DNA of 64,000 nucleotides from Hemibagrus wyckioides (lineage: Eukaryota > Chordata > Actinopteri > Siluriformes > Bagridae): assembly GCF_019097595.1 (NCBI RefSeq), contig NC_080714.1, forward strand, positions 21,492,759 through 21,556,758, given 5' to 3'. The translations under genes were made by a program, and so were the position numbers. The first letter of the stretch is position 1; each line of letters begins with the position of its first letter. Below are positions 28,001 to 39,400 of the stretch, piece by piece. The notes under the pieces were generated by a model, which worked only from the letters and a program-made list of their open reading frames with translations, did no database searches and was not told the origin of the DNA.

Positions 28001-28423
28001 TTCATAAATTAGTTTCTGGGGTGAAGAGTCATTTCCATGCAACACTCAGACCACCTTGCTGCACTTCTGTCTGCTGAAGCTGACAGTTCAAAATGGGGAC
28101 TTAAGTTTCTTCATGCTCTCAGGGAAATGTGACTGGCAGGAGATGTAGGAGACTGGATTCTTTCCTCTTCAACCTTCATTTAAAATTCTATTCATCTTGT
28201 CTGCTTGTCATTTCTATCACCAGGTCTTGAAGGAGCATGAATATATGCAGGCAAGCAGATATGTCATAGGGCTGAGATAGGAAGGGCCCTTGGTCATGGA
28301 GCATCTCCCCTGGGCTGGGGTAAAGTCATATAGCTACTTTTGTAGTTGTTCTTCAGTTGAGGAACTTAAGCAACACAAGACACAGTGAGTCCTTCTCAGC
28401 ACTGCACTATACCACTATATGTT
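25036..28423. other. Unassigned AT-rich DNA
   Basis: I saw no exon with paired splice signals and no named repeat family. A T17 run lies near 27981-27997. Confidence 0.4.
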
Positions 28424-28448
28424 TGTGTGTGTGTGTGTGTGTGTGTGT
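28424..28448. repeat. (GT)n microsatellite
   Basis: A perfect GT run. Confidence 0.95.
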
Positions 28449-28755
28449 AAATGTTATTGGGTTTTTTTATGATTTGTTATTTATATCTGAAAACACAATA
28501 CAATAAAGTTTTACTCAATAGAGACCTTTTTACAAGAATGTATAAATGGACATAAACTATAAAAAAAAACAATTCCAATGGCAAAATCCCTTTGTTTGAA
28601 ATCTTTCTTGAAATAAGCATTGTAAATAATCCTGCTTCCGACTATTTACAATTCAGACATACAGTATTTACTGACTCTGTGCTATTGTCTGGGTCTCAGA
28701 TTCCCCCAGTGATGTGACATAAGATCCTCGAGAGCCTGATGACACAAGCACTTAC

Positions 28756-28844
28756 CTGCAAGGAGTTCAAATGCTGGAGCCCAGAAAAAGTCATTGCTAT
28801 GGAAACAAGCATAATGCACAAGCATCGTGAAGAAGAAGCATTGA
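28756..28844 (-). other. Candidate 89-nt exon with strong splice signals
   Basis: Read on the minus strand, a long T tract followed by CTCTCTCTAG ends at 28845. At the other end TTGCAG is followed by GTAAGTG, a perfect match to the donor consensus (GT at 28755-28754). The enclosed 89 nt are open in one frame (29 codons including IMLVSIAMTF and GLQHLNSLQ), a hydrophobic stretch that could be a signal peptide if translated. It lies about 7.2 kb upstream of the CpG-island exon on the same strand. It could therefore be an alternative upstream exon of that gene, or an isolated false exon. The gene is not identified. Confidence 0.35.
28793..28806. promoter_or_regulatory. RFX X-box-like motif
   Basis: ATTGCTATGGAAAC matches 12 of 14 positions of the vertebrate X-box consensus GTTGCCATGGAAAC. 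It lies inside the candidate exon and offers a rival explanation for any conservation there. Confidence 0.35.
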
Positions 28845-29349
28845 CTAGAGAGAGAAAAAAAAAAAAACTTGTTAAAGAGACAGTTTTTAGCTGAGACACA
28901 TCCACATCAGGCTCTGGAATCAAAAATGGAACTGTCTAATCTGATCCGTAGCTAGTGTTAACATTACAGATTTATTCAGATCATTTACATTTTCTTTCAC
29001 TGATCTCCATGTGTATGTGATGTATGTAACTCAATATTAGACTTCTTTTTTTTTTTTTTTTTGCAGGAGGTTTTTATAAGAGCAAGCAGGTATGAAGCTC
29101 ATATGAAAGCCGTCTTCATGCAGCGGTCCTCAGTAACAACCTGTTCAGGGTTGTGGTGGTTTCAATCTGGGCGGCTTGTTTGTTTAGATTTTGGGAAATC
29201 AAATAAAATAAATGTAACAGAAATTAATATGCGCATGAACAGGATAAAAAAAAACTTGAAATCTTGAGGAACCGTTCAAAGATCATGCTGACAGTGCCTC
29301 TAGTTTAGATCTAGAAGTTATGTGCAAAAAATGATGCATTTCTCCATAA

Positions 29350-29760
29350 AAACTTAAACAATATGTACACAGTAATAAACTAAACAAAGTCCAAGTCCAT
29401 TGGTGTGACAAGCTTTGGCATCAGTAGTCTCAGGTACTCTTTGTTGAGTTTTTATAAGGGAATTGGCTGTAAAGCATTTTGGAGGATCTGCCACAGTTCT
29501 TCCGGAGACTTGCACCATCACACTTGCCTCTGTTTTCGAAGCAAATCCCTGACAGCTTGCATGTTTTTTTGTCTGGAAAGTTGTCTGAGACAAGTTCTTT
29601 ACTGACATACAGACATCTTTATATTAAATCATTGTATTTTCACTCATTTCTTGAAATCTTTTATCAATACAGAACTGATTAAACAAACATCTAATTAAGA
29701 ACGTTATTAAAAAAAAAAAAGTCAAGCTGCCTAAGACTTTTACTCGGTGCTGCATGTATT
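29350..29760. repeat. Decayed interspersed repeat, possibly Tc1-related non-autonomous
   Basis: Phrases such as 'ccacagttcttccggagac', 'ctgagacaagttctttactg' and 'gcctaagacttttactcgg' resemble a common teleost DNA-transposon repeat whose ends carry an 'aaaagtcttaggc' motif. The ends are too decayed to place exactly, and no usable frame is present. Confidence 0.4.
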
Positions 29761-30042
29761 TGTAAACTGGGTTGGATGCTGTAAAACTTACAATCAGAGT
29801 CAGCAGAAATCTAATGGGAGGGCATTCGTCTTCCTGCAAGAGGGCACCGATTTCAGCTTAATAAACGGAACTGAAAGGAAAATTGTATTAAGACCCAAGA
29901 TTTCAGGCTAATTAATGCAGAAACACACCGATGCATATTGATGTCCAAACACACACTTACCATGCCTGACGTTCACATAAATATACCATGTTTAGAACTT
30001 CCTCGTATTTGGAGACAGGTTTTGCACCTGCTTAAACTGATT

Positions 30043-30403
30043 AACTTGGAATTCCATCCATCCATTGCTATACCCGCTTATTCTGAATTAGTGTCACGGG
30101 GGTCTGCTGGAGCCTATCCCAGCGCACATAGGGTGAAAGGCAGGGGTACACCTTGGACAGGTCGCCAGTCCATCACAGGGCCACACATAGACAGACAACC
30201 ACACACATGGGCAATTTAGAATTACTGATCAACCTGGTGTACATGTTTTTGGACTGTGGGAGGAAACCAGAGTAAACTGGGCACAGGGAGAACATGCAAA
30301 CTTCACACAGAAAGGCCCCTGCCTGTTCGAACCCGGGACTCAAACCCAGGACCTTCTTGCTGTGAAGCAACAGTTCTAACCACCAAGCCAACTTGGAATT
30401 CCA
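30043..30403 (-). mobile_element. Full-length L2-tailed SINE with 14-bp target-site duplication
   Basis: The element at 30057-30389 is flanked by the direct repeat AACTTGGAATTCCA (30043-30056 and 30390-30403). Read on the minus strand it begins 'ggcttggtggttagaactg' (A-box-like), then 'tcctgggtttgagtcccggg' (B-box-like). Next come 'tttgcatgttctccctgtg', 'ggtttcctcccacagtcc', 'gccctgtgatggactggcg' and 'ctgggataggctccagcag', ending in a GGAT repeat. A tRNA-like head with an L2-type tail is a known fish SINE architecture. The truncated copy at 173-306 is a relative. Confidence 0.85.
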
Positions 30404-33400
30404 ATTATTAAAATTACTTGTGAGTAGTTTATGCCTTTAAAGTTGCACATCAAGACCACCAGTGTTAAATTTAAGCACTTGCCTTTTAGCAGACAGAAGA
30501 AGCAGAACGTGTCTTTTTTCTTTGCTGTCAAATGTAATAAAATGTGATATAACAGCAAGGGACAATTTAAAAGTGAAAAATGAAAAAAAAAAATAAAATA
30601 TGATTTAATATATAAACAAGAAATGGTAAGCATTTGAATAAACATTGACTACTGCTGTGTGATTAGTCCTACTTGTAATTATCATATTAATCACTGCTAA
30701 TTCAATGTCAGTTATCATTTCATTTATTTTCATTTTTTTGGCATATATTTTTCTCTCCTCCATGAGGAAAAAAATTAAAGTCAGTATACTATTCATCAAT
30801 TAATACCACACGTCATTTCATGCAATTTTTTTTTTTTTTTTTTTTTACAGCCAGGAACATAAATTTCAGTCTGTCAGAGAGTCAAACGGTGGCACTGGAC
30901 TTATCGCTTCCCACTCACACCAATATTAAGCAAGAAAAACTGAGGCATGCCTTTTGGCTTTGGCAAACATCTTTGCTCATTAGAGCTTATCGAGCTTATG
31001 TCAGTAGTTACATCTGTAGCTCCAATAGTGAGAATGTGATACAACGCTTTCAGTGTTAATTCCTTACTATGCATAGATAATTCATCTCTGACTGCAGCCC
31101 TCTACGACAAATACCTTGAAGTATAACCATTAAAATATTTACTCCCTTCTGGTTTTCTAGCAGCTGACCATCCGACTAATCCGACTAAGTTTACATTAGA
31201 TCACATTACATTACACACACAGTTGAATGAGACAGTGAGAAAACAAATTCAAAGCACCAAGCAAACACACTGATATCTAGTCCACCAACGCTGAAAGCAA
31301 AGTAAAGCCAAACATTGACAGAACAAAGTCCTATGGTTCGAGACGATTTTATTACGGAAAAAAAAAGACAAGAATGCTAAAAAAAGAAAAGAAAAGGCTT
31401 CTAATAATACAGAGGAAATGATGGTATGTGCTAGGAGTGGACACATTCATTCATCTAAGGGGTTCATGGCTTGTGAATGGCTTGTGTGCTGCAGGAATGA
31501 ATCCTTAAAGCCTGAAATGAGTTCACGTTTTTTGTTCATCCGGTTCCATCACCCTAACGTCAATGGCTTCTTTTTTTAATAGGTTTTGGGTTAAATGCCT
31601 GAAATAAGGTCTGTGATTAACACGAGCTCCAGATATTTTCACATTTTATTCTGCGATATAAAATACATCAGTTATACCTTTTCAGCAAGCTATTTCCTCC
31701 CAAACGTTTCATTCATTCAGGTTCATCCAAAAGAGCACAGTGGATCCTTATCAGGAAGCATGTTTTTAAATAAAGATTGAAAGAGTTTTTGGAAGCTTAG
31801 CGGTGCTGACCTTGAAGTCATGCAACCGTGCATTTGTGCTTATAGCCTAACTTTACCTCTTTTTTTTTGTTCTGCTGATTGTATTTAGGCTTCAGAATTT
31901 GTGTTGTGTTCATCTCGATGAAGAAAATGTGTAAGAAAAATAAACTTTTGTGGGTTACAGAGTATATTTTCTGGAATCATCCAAAAGCCAGTGGAAAGAT
32001 CCTTTTCTCTCTTTTTTTCTAGAGGTAACCAAGGTGATGCTAACTTCCGGGTTTCAGAAATACGTCACCTCTGCATCACTCTGAAGCTAACCCTGCCAAC
32101 AATTAACACTAAAATCAGGAGTTTCATCAAATACTGAAGTATGTCATTAATGTCGGCAAACAGAAACATTTACTTTCATATCCCAATGCAACCATCAGAA
32201 CTGATAACTATATATTGATTTTTCACTCTTTTAATCTGATATGTCTTGTATTCACTGGTTATCTTGTTCTCTTGAGATGATGTTCGCTTTTCTTGGCACA
32301 CAGGACTTTTAGGCTCCCTCACATATTCTTGAAGCAATTTATTAATGCCAGATTCAGACACAAAAAAGCAAATTGATTTCTTTTATGCACACATTTGTGT
32401 GGTTGGGAGTTGGCAGGAAGTTGAGTACCCAGGGCTTTTGTTGCAAAGCACAAGAGTTGTTGTTTTCCAACTGGGCACTTAAGGAAAGTGGCTTTCCTCA
32501 AGGGTTGTGTGTTTGTAGCCCGCTCTGTAATGATGCCCCGTTTCTCTTTTAACCTCAGGCTATAGAAGCATACCTGTCTTTCTGTTCAGCCTCACCTCAT
32601 AAAGGTTGTATCTGTTACTTATTTCTCCATCTGGGATAAATAACCTGTACTGCATGTCAAAAAGAAGCAGAAGCTTTAAATCTTTTATTAGTGTCAGATA
32701 TTAATGAGCAGTTTCTTGAATAAGCTCTAACTGGAGTCAGGATTATTATTTAGACTCTAGTACTTGCATGCATATTTGCAAAGGCTCTAATAATAGTGCA
32801 CGTGTGTTTCATGTGTAAATATGAGCATAACGACGTCACACAAACCAGGCTCTGCCTATTTTTGTTTTGCCGAGGGGCCCGCCTATTCTCACCCTGTCTG
32901 ATGACACGTTCACAATCTCGCTGACAGCACATTCGTCTTTTATCAACGCTACAGTTTTGCTTTAGCCTGTGGAAAAGATCCTTAAATACACACAGGGTGT
33001 GATGGCGGCACTTTCCACTGCTTGGATCTGTGTGTGTGTGTGTTGAAGGTACAGTATATTTATTACAGCATCTGTATTATTTACTTTTCATATGTTGGTG
33101 TACTATAAGCCCTGTATATTAATATTAACATTTGAGTGCTAATAGAGTGGATGGTTTTTCTGTCAGAGACCCCAGCAGACTGGGGACACAGTGCATGCTG
33201 TCACCAGAGGATGAAGATCTTCCCAGCTTCATCTTTAAGTGCGTTTGGGGTGTGAAAAACCGCTGGCCTCGTCTCAAATGTCCCCTATGGCACTTCCATC
33301 CTACTCTGCCCTAGCCCCATGACCTCTGAAGTGCAGCATCAATGCACGATTCATGTCTCTGCCCTGTGGGTATGCTTCCTGCCAAAATGACCAAACTGTC

Positions 33401-33500
33401 TGGCATGAAATGGTGATTAAAATAAAGTATTTATGTGCCAGTTAATTATCCGCCAACATTAATTTAATTGCCTGAAGGAGAATAGGAGTCTTAGATAGAA
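30404..33500. other. Unassigned AT-rich DNA
   Basis: A T21 tract at about 30825-30846 followed by ACAG mimics a splice acceptor, but no donor or conserved frame supports an exon. A stretch at 33130-33320 is less AT-rich and open for 60 codons with no recognisable domain. Confidence 0.4.
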
Positions 33501-33507
33501 AAAAACA

Positions 33508-33548
33508 TCTATCTATCTATCTATCTATTTTGTCTGACTAGCTATCTT

Positions 33549-33629
<81 letters not shown>

Positions 33630-33642
33630 TTTGTCTGACTAG

Positions 33643-33718
<76 letters not shown>

Positions 33719-33727
33719 TTTGTCTGA

Positions 33728-33807
<80 letters not shown>

Positions 33808-33835
33808 TTTGTCTGACTAGCTATCTTTCTATCTT

Positions 33836-33906
<71 letters not shown>

Positions 33907-33911
33907 GATAT
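33508..33911. repeat. Higher-order (CTAT)n array, left part
   Basis: Long CTAT runs are punctuated by the non-repeat phrase TTTTGTCTGACTA at 33528, 33629, 33718 and 33807, each followed by GCTATC. The spacings are 101, 89 and 89 bp. The array therefore has a larger repeating unit, differing by whole tetramers. The YLSI open frames are artefacts. Confidence 0.95.
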
Positions 33912-33914
33912 CTA

Positions 33915-35160
33915 CACTATATTGCCAAAAGTATTCGCTCACCCATCCAAATAATCAGAATCAGGTGTTCCAATCACTTCCATGGCCACAGGTGTATAAA
34001 ATCAAGCACCTAGGCATGCAGACTGTTTTTACAAACATTTGTGAAAGAATGGGTCGCTCTCAGGAGCTCAGTGAATTCCAGCGTGGAACTGTGATAGGAT
34101 GCCACCTGTGCAACAAATCCAGTCGTGAAATTTCCTCGTTCCTAAATATTCCACAGTCAACTGTCAGCTGTATTATAAGAACGTGGAAGTGTTTGGGAAC
34201 GACAGCAACTCAGCCACGAAGTGGTAGGCCACGTAAACTGACGGAGCGGGGTCAGCGGATGCTGAGAGGCATAGTGCGAAGAGGTCGCCAACTTTCTGCA
34301 GAGTCAATCGCTACAGACCTCCAAACTTCATGTGGCCTTCAGATTAGCTCAAGAACAGTGCGCAGAGAGCTTCATGGAATGGGTTTCCATGGCCGAGCAG
34401 CTGCATCCAAGCCGTACATCACCAAGTGCAATGCAAAGCGTCGGATGCAGTGGTGTAAAGCACGCCGCCACTGGACTCTAGAGCAGTGGAGACGCGTTCT
34501 CTGGAGTGACGAATCGCGCTTCTCCATCTGGCAATCTGATGGACGAGTCTGGGTTTGGCGGTTGCCAGGAGAACGGTACTTGTCTGACTGCATTGTGCCA
34601 AGTGTAAAGTTTGGTGGAGGGGGGATTATGGTGTGGGGTTGTTTTTCAGGAGCTGGGCTTGGCCCCTTAGTTCCAGTGAAAGGAACTCTGAATGCTTCAG
34701 CATACCAAGACATTTTGGACAATTCCATGCTTCCAACTTTGTGGGAACAGTTTGGAGCTGGCCCCTTCCTCTTCCAACATGACTGTGCACCAGTGCACAA
34801 AGCAAGGTCCATAAAGACATGGATGACAGAGTCTGGTGTGGATGAACTTGACTGGCCTGCACAGAGTCCTGACCTCAACCCGATAGAACACCTTTGGGAT
34901 GAATTAGAGCGGAGACTGAGAGCCAGGCCTTCTCGTCCAACATCAGTGTGTGACCTCACAAATGCACTTCTGGAAGAATGGTCATAAATTCCCATAAACA
35001 CACTCCTAAACCTTGTGGACAGCCTTCCCAGAAGAGTTGAAGCTGTTATAGCTGCAAAGGGTGGACCGATGTCATATTGAACCCTATGGATTAGGAATGG
35101 GATGTCCCTTAAGTTCATATGCGAGTCAAGGCAGGTGAGCGAATACTTTTGGCAATATAG

Positions 35161-35162
<2 letters not shown>
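33915..35162 (+). mobile_element. Nearly intact Tc1/mariner element
   Basis: The 1248-bp element is bounded by inverted repeats starting CACTATATTGCCAAAAGTAT on the left. The right end reads the same on the opposite strand apart from its outermost base (C where G is expected). The inverted repeats match for about 27 bases. TA target duplications lie at 33913-33914 and 35163-35164. It carries one transposase frame on the plus strand. It is inserted in a (TATC)n array and divides it in two. Confidence 0.95.
34049..35080 (+). pseudogene. Tc1 transposase with one premature stop near the C terminus
   Basis: The frame is open from 33965, but the family start is the ATG at 34049 ([17 protein letters not shown]). 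It encodes 312 residues before TAA at 34985-34987. The same frame then stays open for 30 further codons with the conserved Tc1 ending (NLVDSLPRRVEAVIAAKGG) to a TGA at 35078-35080. This suggests a single nonsense change truncated the protein. Visible parts, numbered from 33965, are two N-terminal helix-turn-helix regions, an AT-hook-like GRPRK at 87-91, [10 protein letters not shown] near 216-225, and the catalytic triad D182 (WSDESRF), D273 (QHDCAPVH) and E308 ([13 protein letters not shown]). D273 and E308 are separated by 34 residues, the DD34E signature of Tc1. No frameshifts are present. The enzyme would cut and paste the element at TA sites in the nucleus. Whether the truncated form is active is unknown. 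Confidence 0.92.
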
Positions 35163-35220
<58 letters not shown>

Positions 35221-35241
35221 GTCTGACTACCTATCTTTCTT

Positions 35242-35305
<64 letters not shown>

Positions 35306-35322
35306 GTCTGACTACCTATCTT

Positions 35323-35358
<36 letters not shown>

Positions 35359-35375
35359 GTCTGACTACCTATCTT

Positions 35376-35470
<95 letters not shown>

Positions 35471-35491
35471 ATCTATCTATCTATCTGTCTA

Positions 35492-35586
<95 letters not shown>

Positions 35587-35620
35587 GTTTGTCTATCTAT
35601 CTATCTATCTATCTATCTAC

Positions 35621-35683
<63 letters not shown>

Positions 35684-35688
35684 ACTTA
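35163..35688. repeat. Higher-order (CTAT)n array, right part, grading into (CTGT)n
   Basis: CTAT runs are punctuated by CTTGTCTGACTAC at 35218, 35303 and 35356 (spacings 85 and 53 bp), each followed by CTATC. From about 35426 to 35516 the unit changes to CTGT and mixed CTGT/CTAT, then returns to CTAT with single-base variants (GTTT, CTAC). The long YLSIYLSV frames are artefacts. Confidence 0.95.
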
Positions 35689-36373
35689 CTGTTTGTCTGT
35701 CATCTGTAACACCTCTTACAAATCATATCAAATACCTGCAAAGAACTAAAGATTTTAAGATGTGCGTATAACTTCATATAACTTCAGTTTCACACTTTTA
35801 TATCCAGTAACACCACAGAATGCTCGCTGCAGTTATTTTAAAAACAACTCAAATATCATTTTAACCCTGGAACCCAAATATCAAATAACAACAAATATCA
35901 GATCCTTTCAAATTGCTATTGGATTTATATCATATTTTGTGTTATAATGTTTACTGTCACAATATCTTGTCTGAGGATGACTTTTTTCATGTTTTATGAT
36001 GGATGTTATGATAAACAGCATGACATCTTCTGTGACATGTTTATGATATGGATATTTCAGCCTCTCACAGAGTTAAAGTGTTACCTAGTGATTTATTACA
36101 TTTTGATACATGAAAAACACAGCAAAGAAGACGTTGTAGTACACGCTTTTCACGTGGCAAATCCTCTTTAACTCGGATAAAAGTCATTTAGAGCTGCGGC
36201 TGGTATCATGGCAGGCCAGGCCGCTCCTCGCTCTCTCGCTGACACAGCCAAAGATACGCAGCAAAGATTACGCTCAACGATTATTATACACTGCCCTGCT
36301 AACATCTCTCTCTGTTTTTGTAAATGTCAGAGAAAGATGTGGGAAGTGAACGAGAAAAAGAGAGGAAAAAAAA

Positions 36374-36374
<1 letters not shown>
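35689..36374. other. Unassigned AT-rich DNA
   Basis: No supported feature. 36190-36300 is less AT-rich than its surroundings. Confidence 0.4.
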
Positions 36375-36413
<39 letters not shown>

Positions 36414-36426
36414 GGAGAGAGAGGAG
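36375..36426. repeat. (GA)n microsatellite
   Basis: A GA run with one AAGA and one GGGA interruption. It causes an ERERER frame. Confidence 0.95.
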
Positions 36427-39400
36427 ATTTCCAAGTACCACAAATCTGTTGTATGACATTTTATATAGCAGAAGTGGGAGATGATTTAGCCTGGCCTCAT
36501 GGCAGCAACAGTGGAGCAAAATATAAATTTGAAATAATTCTGTTTCGATCGCAAACTACCACCCTTCCTCCCTGTTTCAGGTTTCAAAACTCACTTCCTC
36601 CGGTCCAGAGTGCCTTATACGGGATTATATTAAAAGGCACATGCGCAGATCCACACAGAGATTCACACTCATTAATCATGCAAGTCTCATGCTATTTTTG
36701 CCCCACTCTAATCCTTATCCCTTCTCTCAGAATGTCTCAGTGCCAGGTTCAATTAGTCAAAAGCAATTACATACAGCATAGAGTTGTGTGTTTAAACACT
36801 CATAGCACGATTCAATTCTATACATAAGGCCAGCAAGAGTGTGCAAGTTCTAAAGATATACATAATTTGGGGACAAGTTGTTCATTAAGAACTGCTGACA
36901 AAGAAAAGATTCATAACTAATGCAAATGAATTAATGGAACATACTTGAAATTGTTTAGATTCAAAGCACTGAAAGGATTTAAAGATTATTCCAATAGGTT
37001 CTGGTGGATCTGTGATCTATTAGGCAAGCTAAGAAGGTTGCTGATTGATTAGCGTTGCCTGATGATACACTGGGGTGAGTCCACATAAAGATCAGTGTAG
37101 GGAAACTTTGTTGGAGTTTTCTGTTCTGAATTTTCCTCTCCCTTTCAGGGGTACAACAAATTATTATTGCTAGAAAGAACTCAGCTTTCAGAGACGGTTT
37201 TTGTGAGACATGTTATTACTTATGAAATGCATTTTACTTCATAGCAGTGGTTGTAACGCAATACAAACATACATATAAGTATGCTTAGCTATCAAGTAGC
37301 TGCTTCCTGAAGAAGGAACAGCCAAGATGTCTAGCTAATGCAAGCTATCAGAAACGAACTTACTATAAACTAAGACATTAGCCACCACTACAAGCTAACC
37401 ACACTAAATACATTTAGCTAATATGCTTGCTAGCTACATGAACATTATCAAAACAAATCCTGAAGAATGCAGCTAGGTAAAACTTACTGCTGCTAGCTAG
37501 GAAGTGTTAACTCTTTAACAAAGTGAATATGACTCAATTTAATGTTACGCAATAAGCTAGCTACACGCATTATATTCACAATACCAACGGAATTCAGTAC
37601 ATTAGCTATTAAAAGCATTATAGCATGTCATGAATGTGTTCATAGTTCATTATACACATGAAGCTTCCCGTCAAAGTAAATTGTTACCTGGTTTAATTTA
37701 GGACAGCTTAAATATGACAGATTCAAACCTTGCGTCAGTGCCCCAGGTGAAACACAGAGCACTTTAGCTGCCTCAAATGAGCACATTCAGCATCAGGGAC
37801 CTTGCTGCTGGTGATTCCCGCAGTCAGCAATACACAGCCTCTACAGAAATAGAGCAACAGCAGGTAACCAGACACATGTACAATTAAGAAGGTGTTTAAC
37901 TGGAGTGCAACTTACACTCGCTCGGAATCGTAGGTGAAATTTGTGCTGGGGTGTTGAGATATATCCGATTGCCTATTCTATAATATAAAAGAAGAAAACA
38001 ACAACAAAAATCTAGGGCCAATATCAGACTAACAGATCACATGATATGGGCGAGTCTCATGCTTCATTTGGATTAGTCCTGGATGTCTTAGATCACTATC
38101 ACAGTGAATTTTCTCCATGCTATTTCATTTGCTGCCATTTCGTTTTTCCATAACTGCACCAATCAACATTAATAATCCAGCAAGGCATACCAAGGCTTTT
38201 TAGATTCATGGGTAAAATTTCACCAAGACAACAATTACACAATGCCGAAGTAACCACTTAGAGATGCAGGGGCCTCTTTCATGTTCCACATCCTTTCCGT
38301 ATTCAATAAATTGGCTTTTCCACTGGGTAAATTTTATTTATGTTCACTTTGACCCATGCTTTAGCTGTGAAAGTCAAACAGCATAGTTTTCAGGCTACTG
38401 GTATAACAAAGAGTCAAAAAATCTTAAAAGTTACCCCTAAACTGTGGATATTCAGCCAATACACAATAAAAAAGTCTTATGTTTGAATGCCCTTATGATA
38501 CAATAAAAATGAGACACAAACATAAAAACCAACCATGTGAAACATCTGTATGTTCTAATGTACCTTCACTTCCAGTGTCGTTTTTTATGTCTTTACATGT
38601 CTTTAGTACCTATTCCTCAGTGGTTCTTTACTGTACAGAACCTTAACGTTTTATAGCCAGGGTTTTATTTATTTTTTCACCGGAATAAGCTGAAGAAATC
38701 TTCCCTGGAGCTTTTGTGTCAACTTTCAGAGCAAGAATGGCAATTTAAGGTTACTTGTTGCCTTTCGTGTCCAAACAGAGGTGATTATATGGACAGAGAG
38801 GCGCTGGTGAGAGTTTTTCTCTGCCCCAGGTCTCAGTGAGGTGATGAATGAACTCCAAAGTGCAGGCCGTGTGAGGGAGATGATTTATAACATGCTCTTA
38901 TAGCTTGGTTTGGTCCTTGGAGAAATAAAACATGCCACTTTCCATAGCACTTCCCTGATTGAGGAGCCACTTTCACTAAATGGCCAGCTGTTTCACCAAC
39001 ATAATAAGAGAAACACCTAATAAGAGTGGTTTATTATATTTGAGCCTTTCCTAATTAATAAATAATGCTACAACACAGTCTGAGTGTTATGAAGAGGTTA
39101 TTTGGTTCGTTGCATGGTACAAATTGCATGCAAGGATGAAAAACTGACAAATGAAGTGGCATTTGTGATACAAAGTACATATTAGTGTAGATTTAAATCC
39201 CAGGATGAAAGGGAAAAAGTCTGTAGTGCATTTGTGCCTCGGATATATGGTTTACATTTCTTTCTCATTTAAAAGAAAACTAAAGCGTGACTCATGATGA
39301 TCTATCAAACCCCCGCATGGAAATTATGCAAAAAAAAAATTATACTCGTCTGCTGTATAAAACAAGTGCAGTAACTCTAAAGAAATATGAATGAAGTTGT

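Noticed and set aside
29041..29090. Micro-exon of 23-24 nt between a poly-T/GCAG acceptor and CAG|GTATGA
   Set aside because: Poly-T runs are common in this window and the segment is too short to support on signals alone.
30820..31059. Exon after a T21-ACAG acceptor-like signal, plus strand
   Set aside because: The acceptor is a simple poly-T run, no convincing donor follows, and the protein shows no recognisable features.
33720..33908. Open frames made of repeated YLSI units (also 844-1053, 18949-19140, 35102-35749)
   Set aside because: They are translations of GATA/TATC microsatellites; any frame through a TATC repeat is open. They are not proteins.
34372..35118. 248-codon minus-strand frame
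   Set aside because: It is the antisense shadow of the Tc1 transposase frame.
33508..35688. Regularly interrupted repeats that might suggest a CRISPR array
   Set aside because: The repeating unit is a tetranucleotide microsatellite, the interruptions are near-identical and not unique spacers, and the surrounding genome is clearly a vertebrate.
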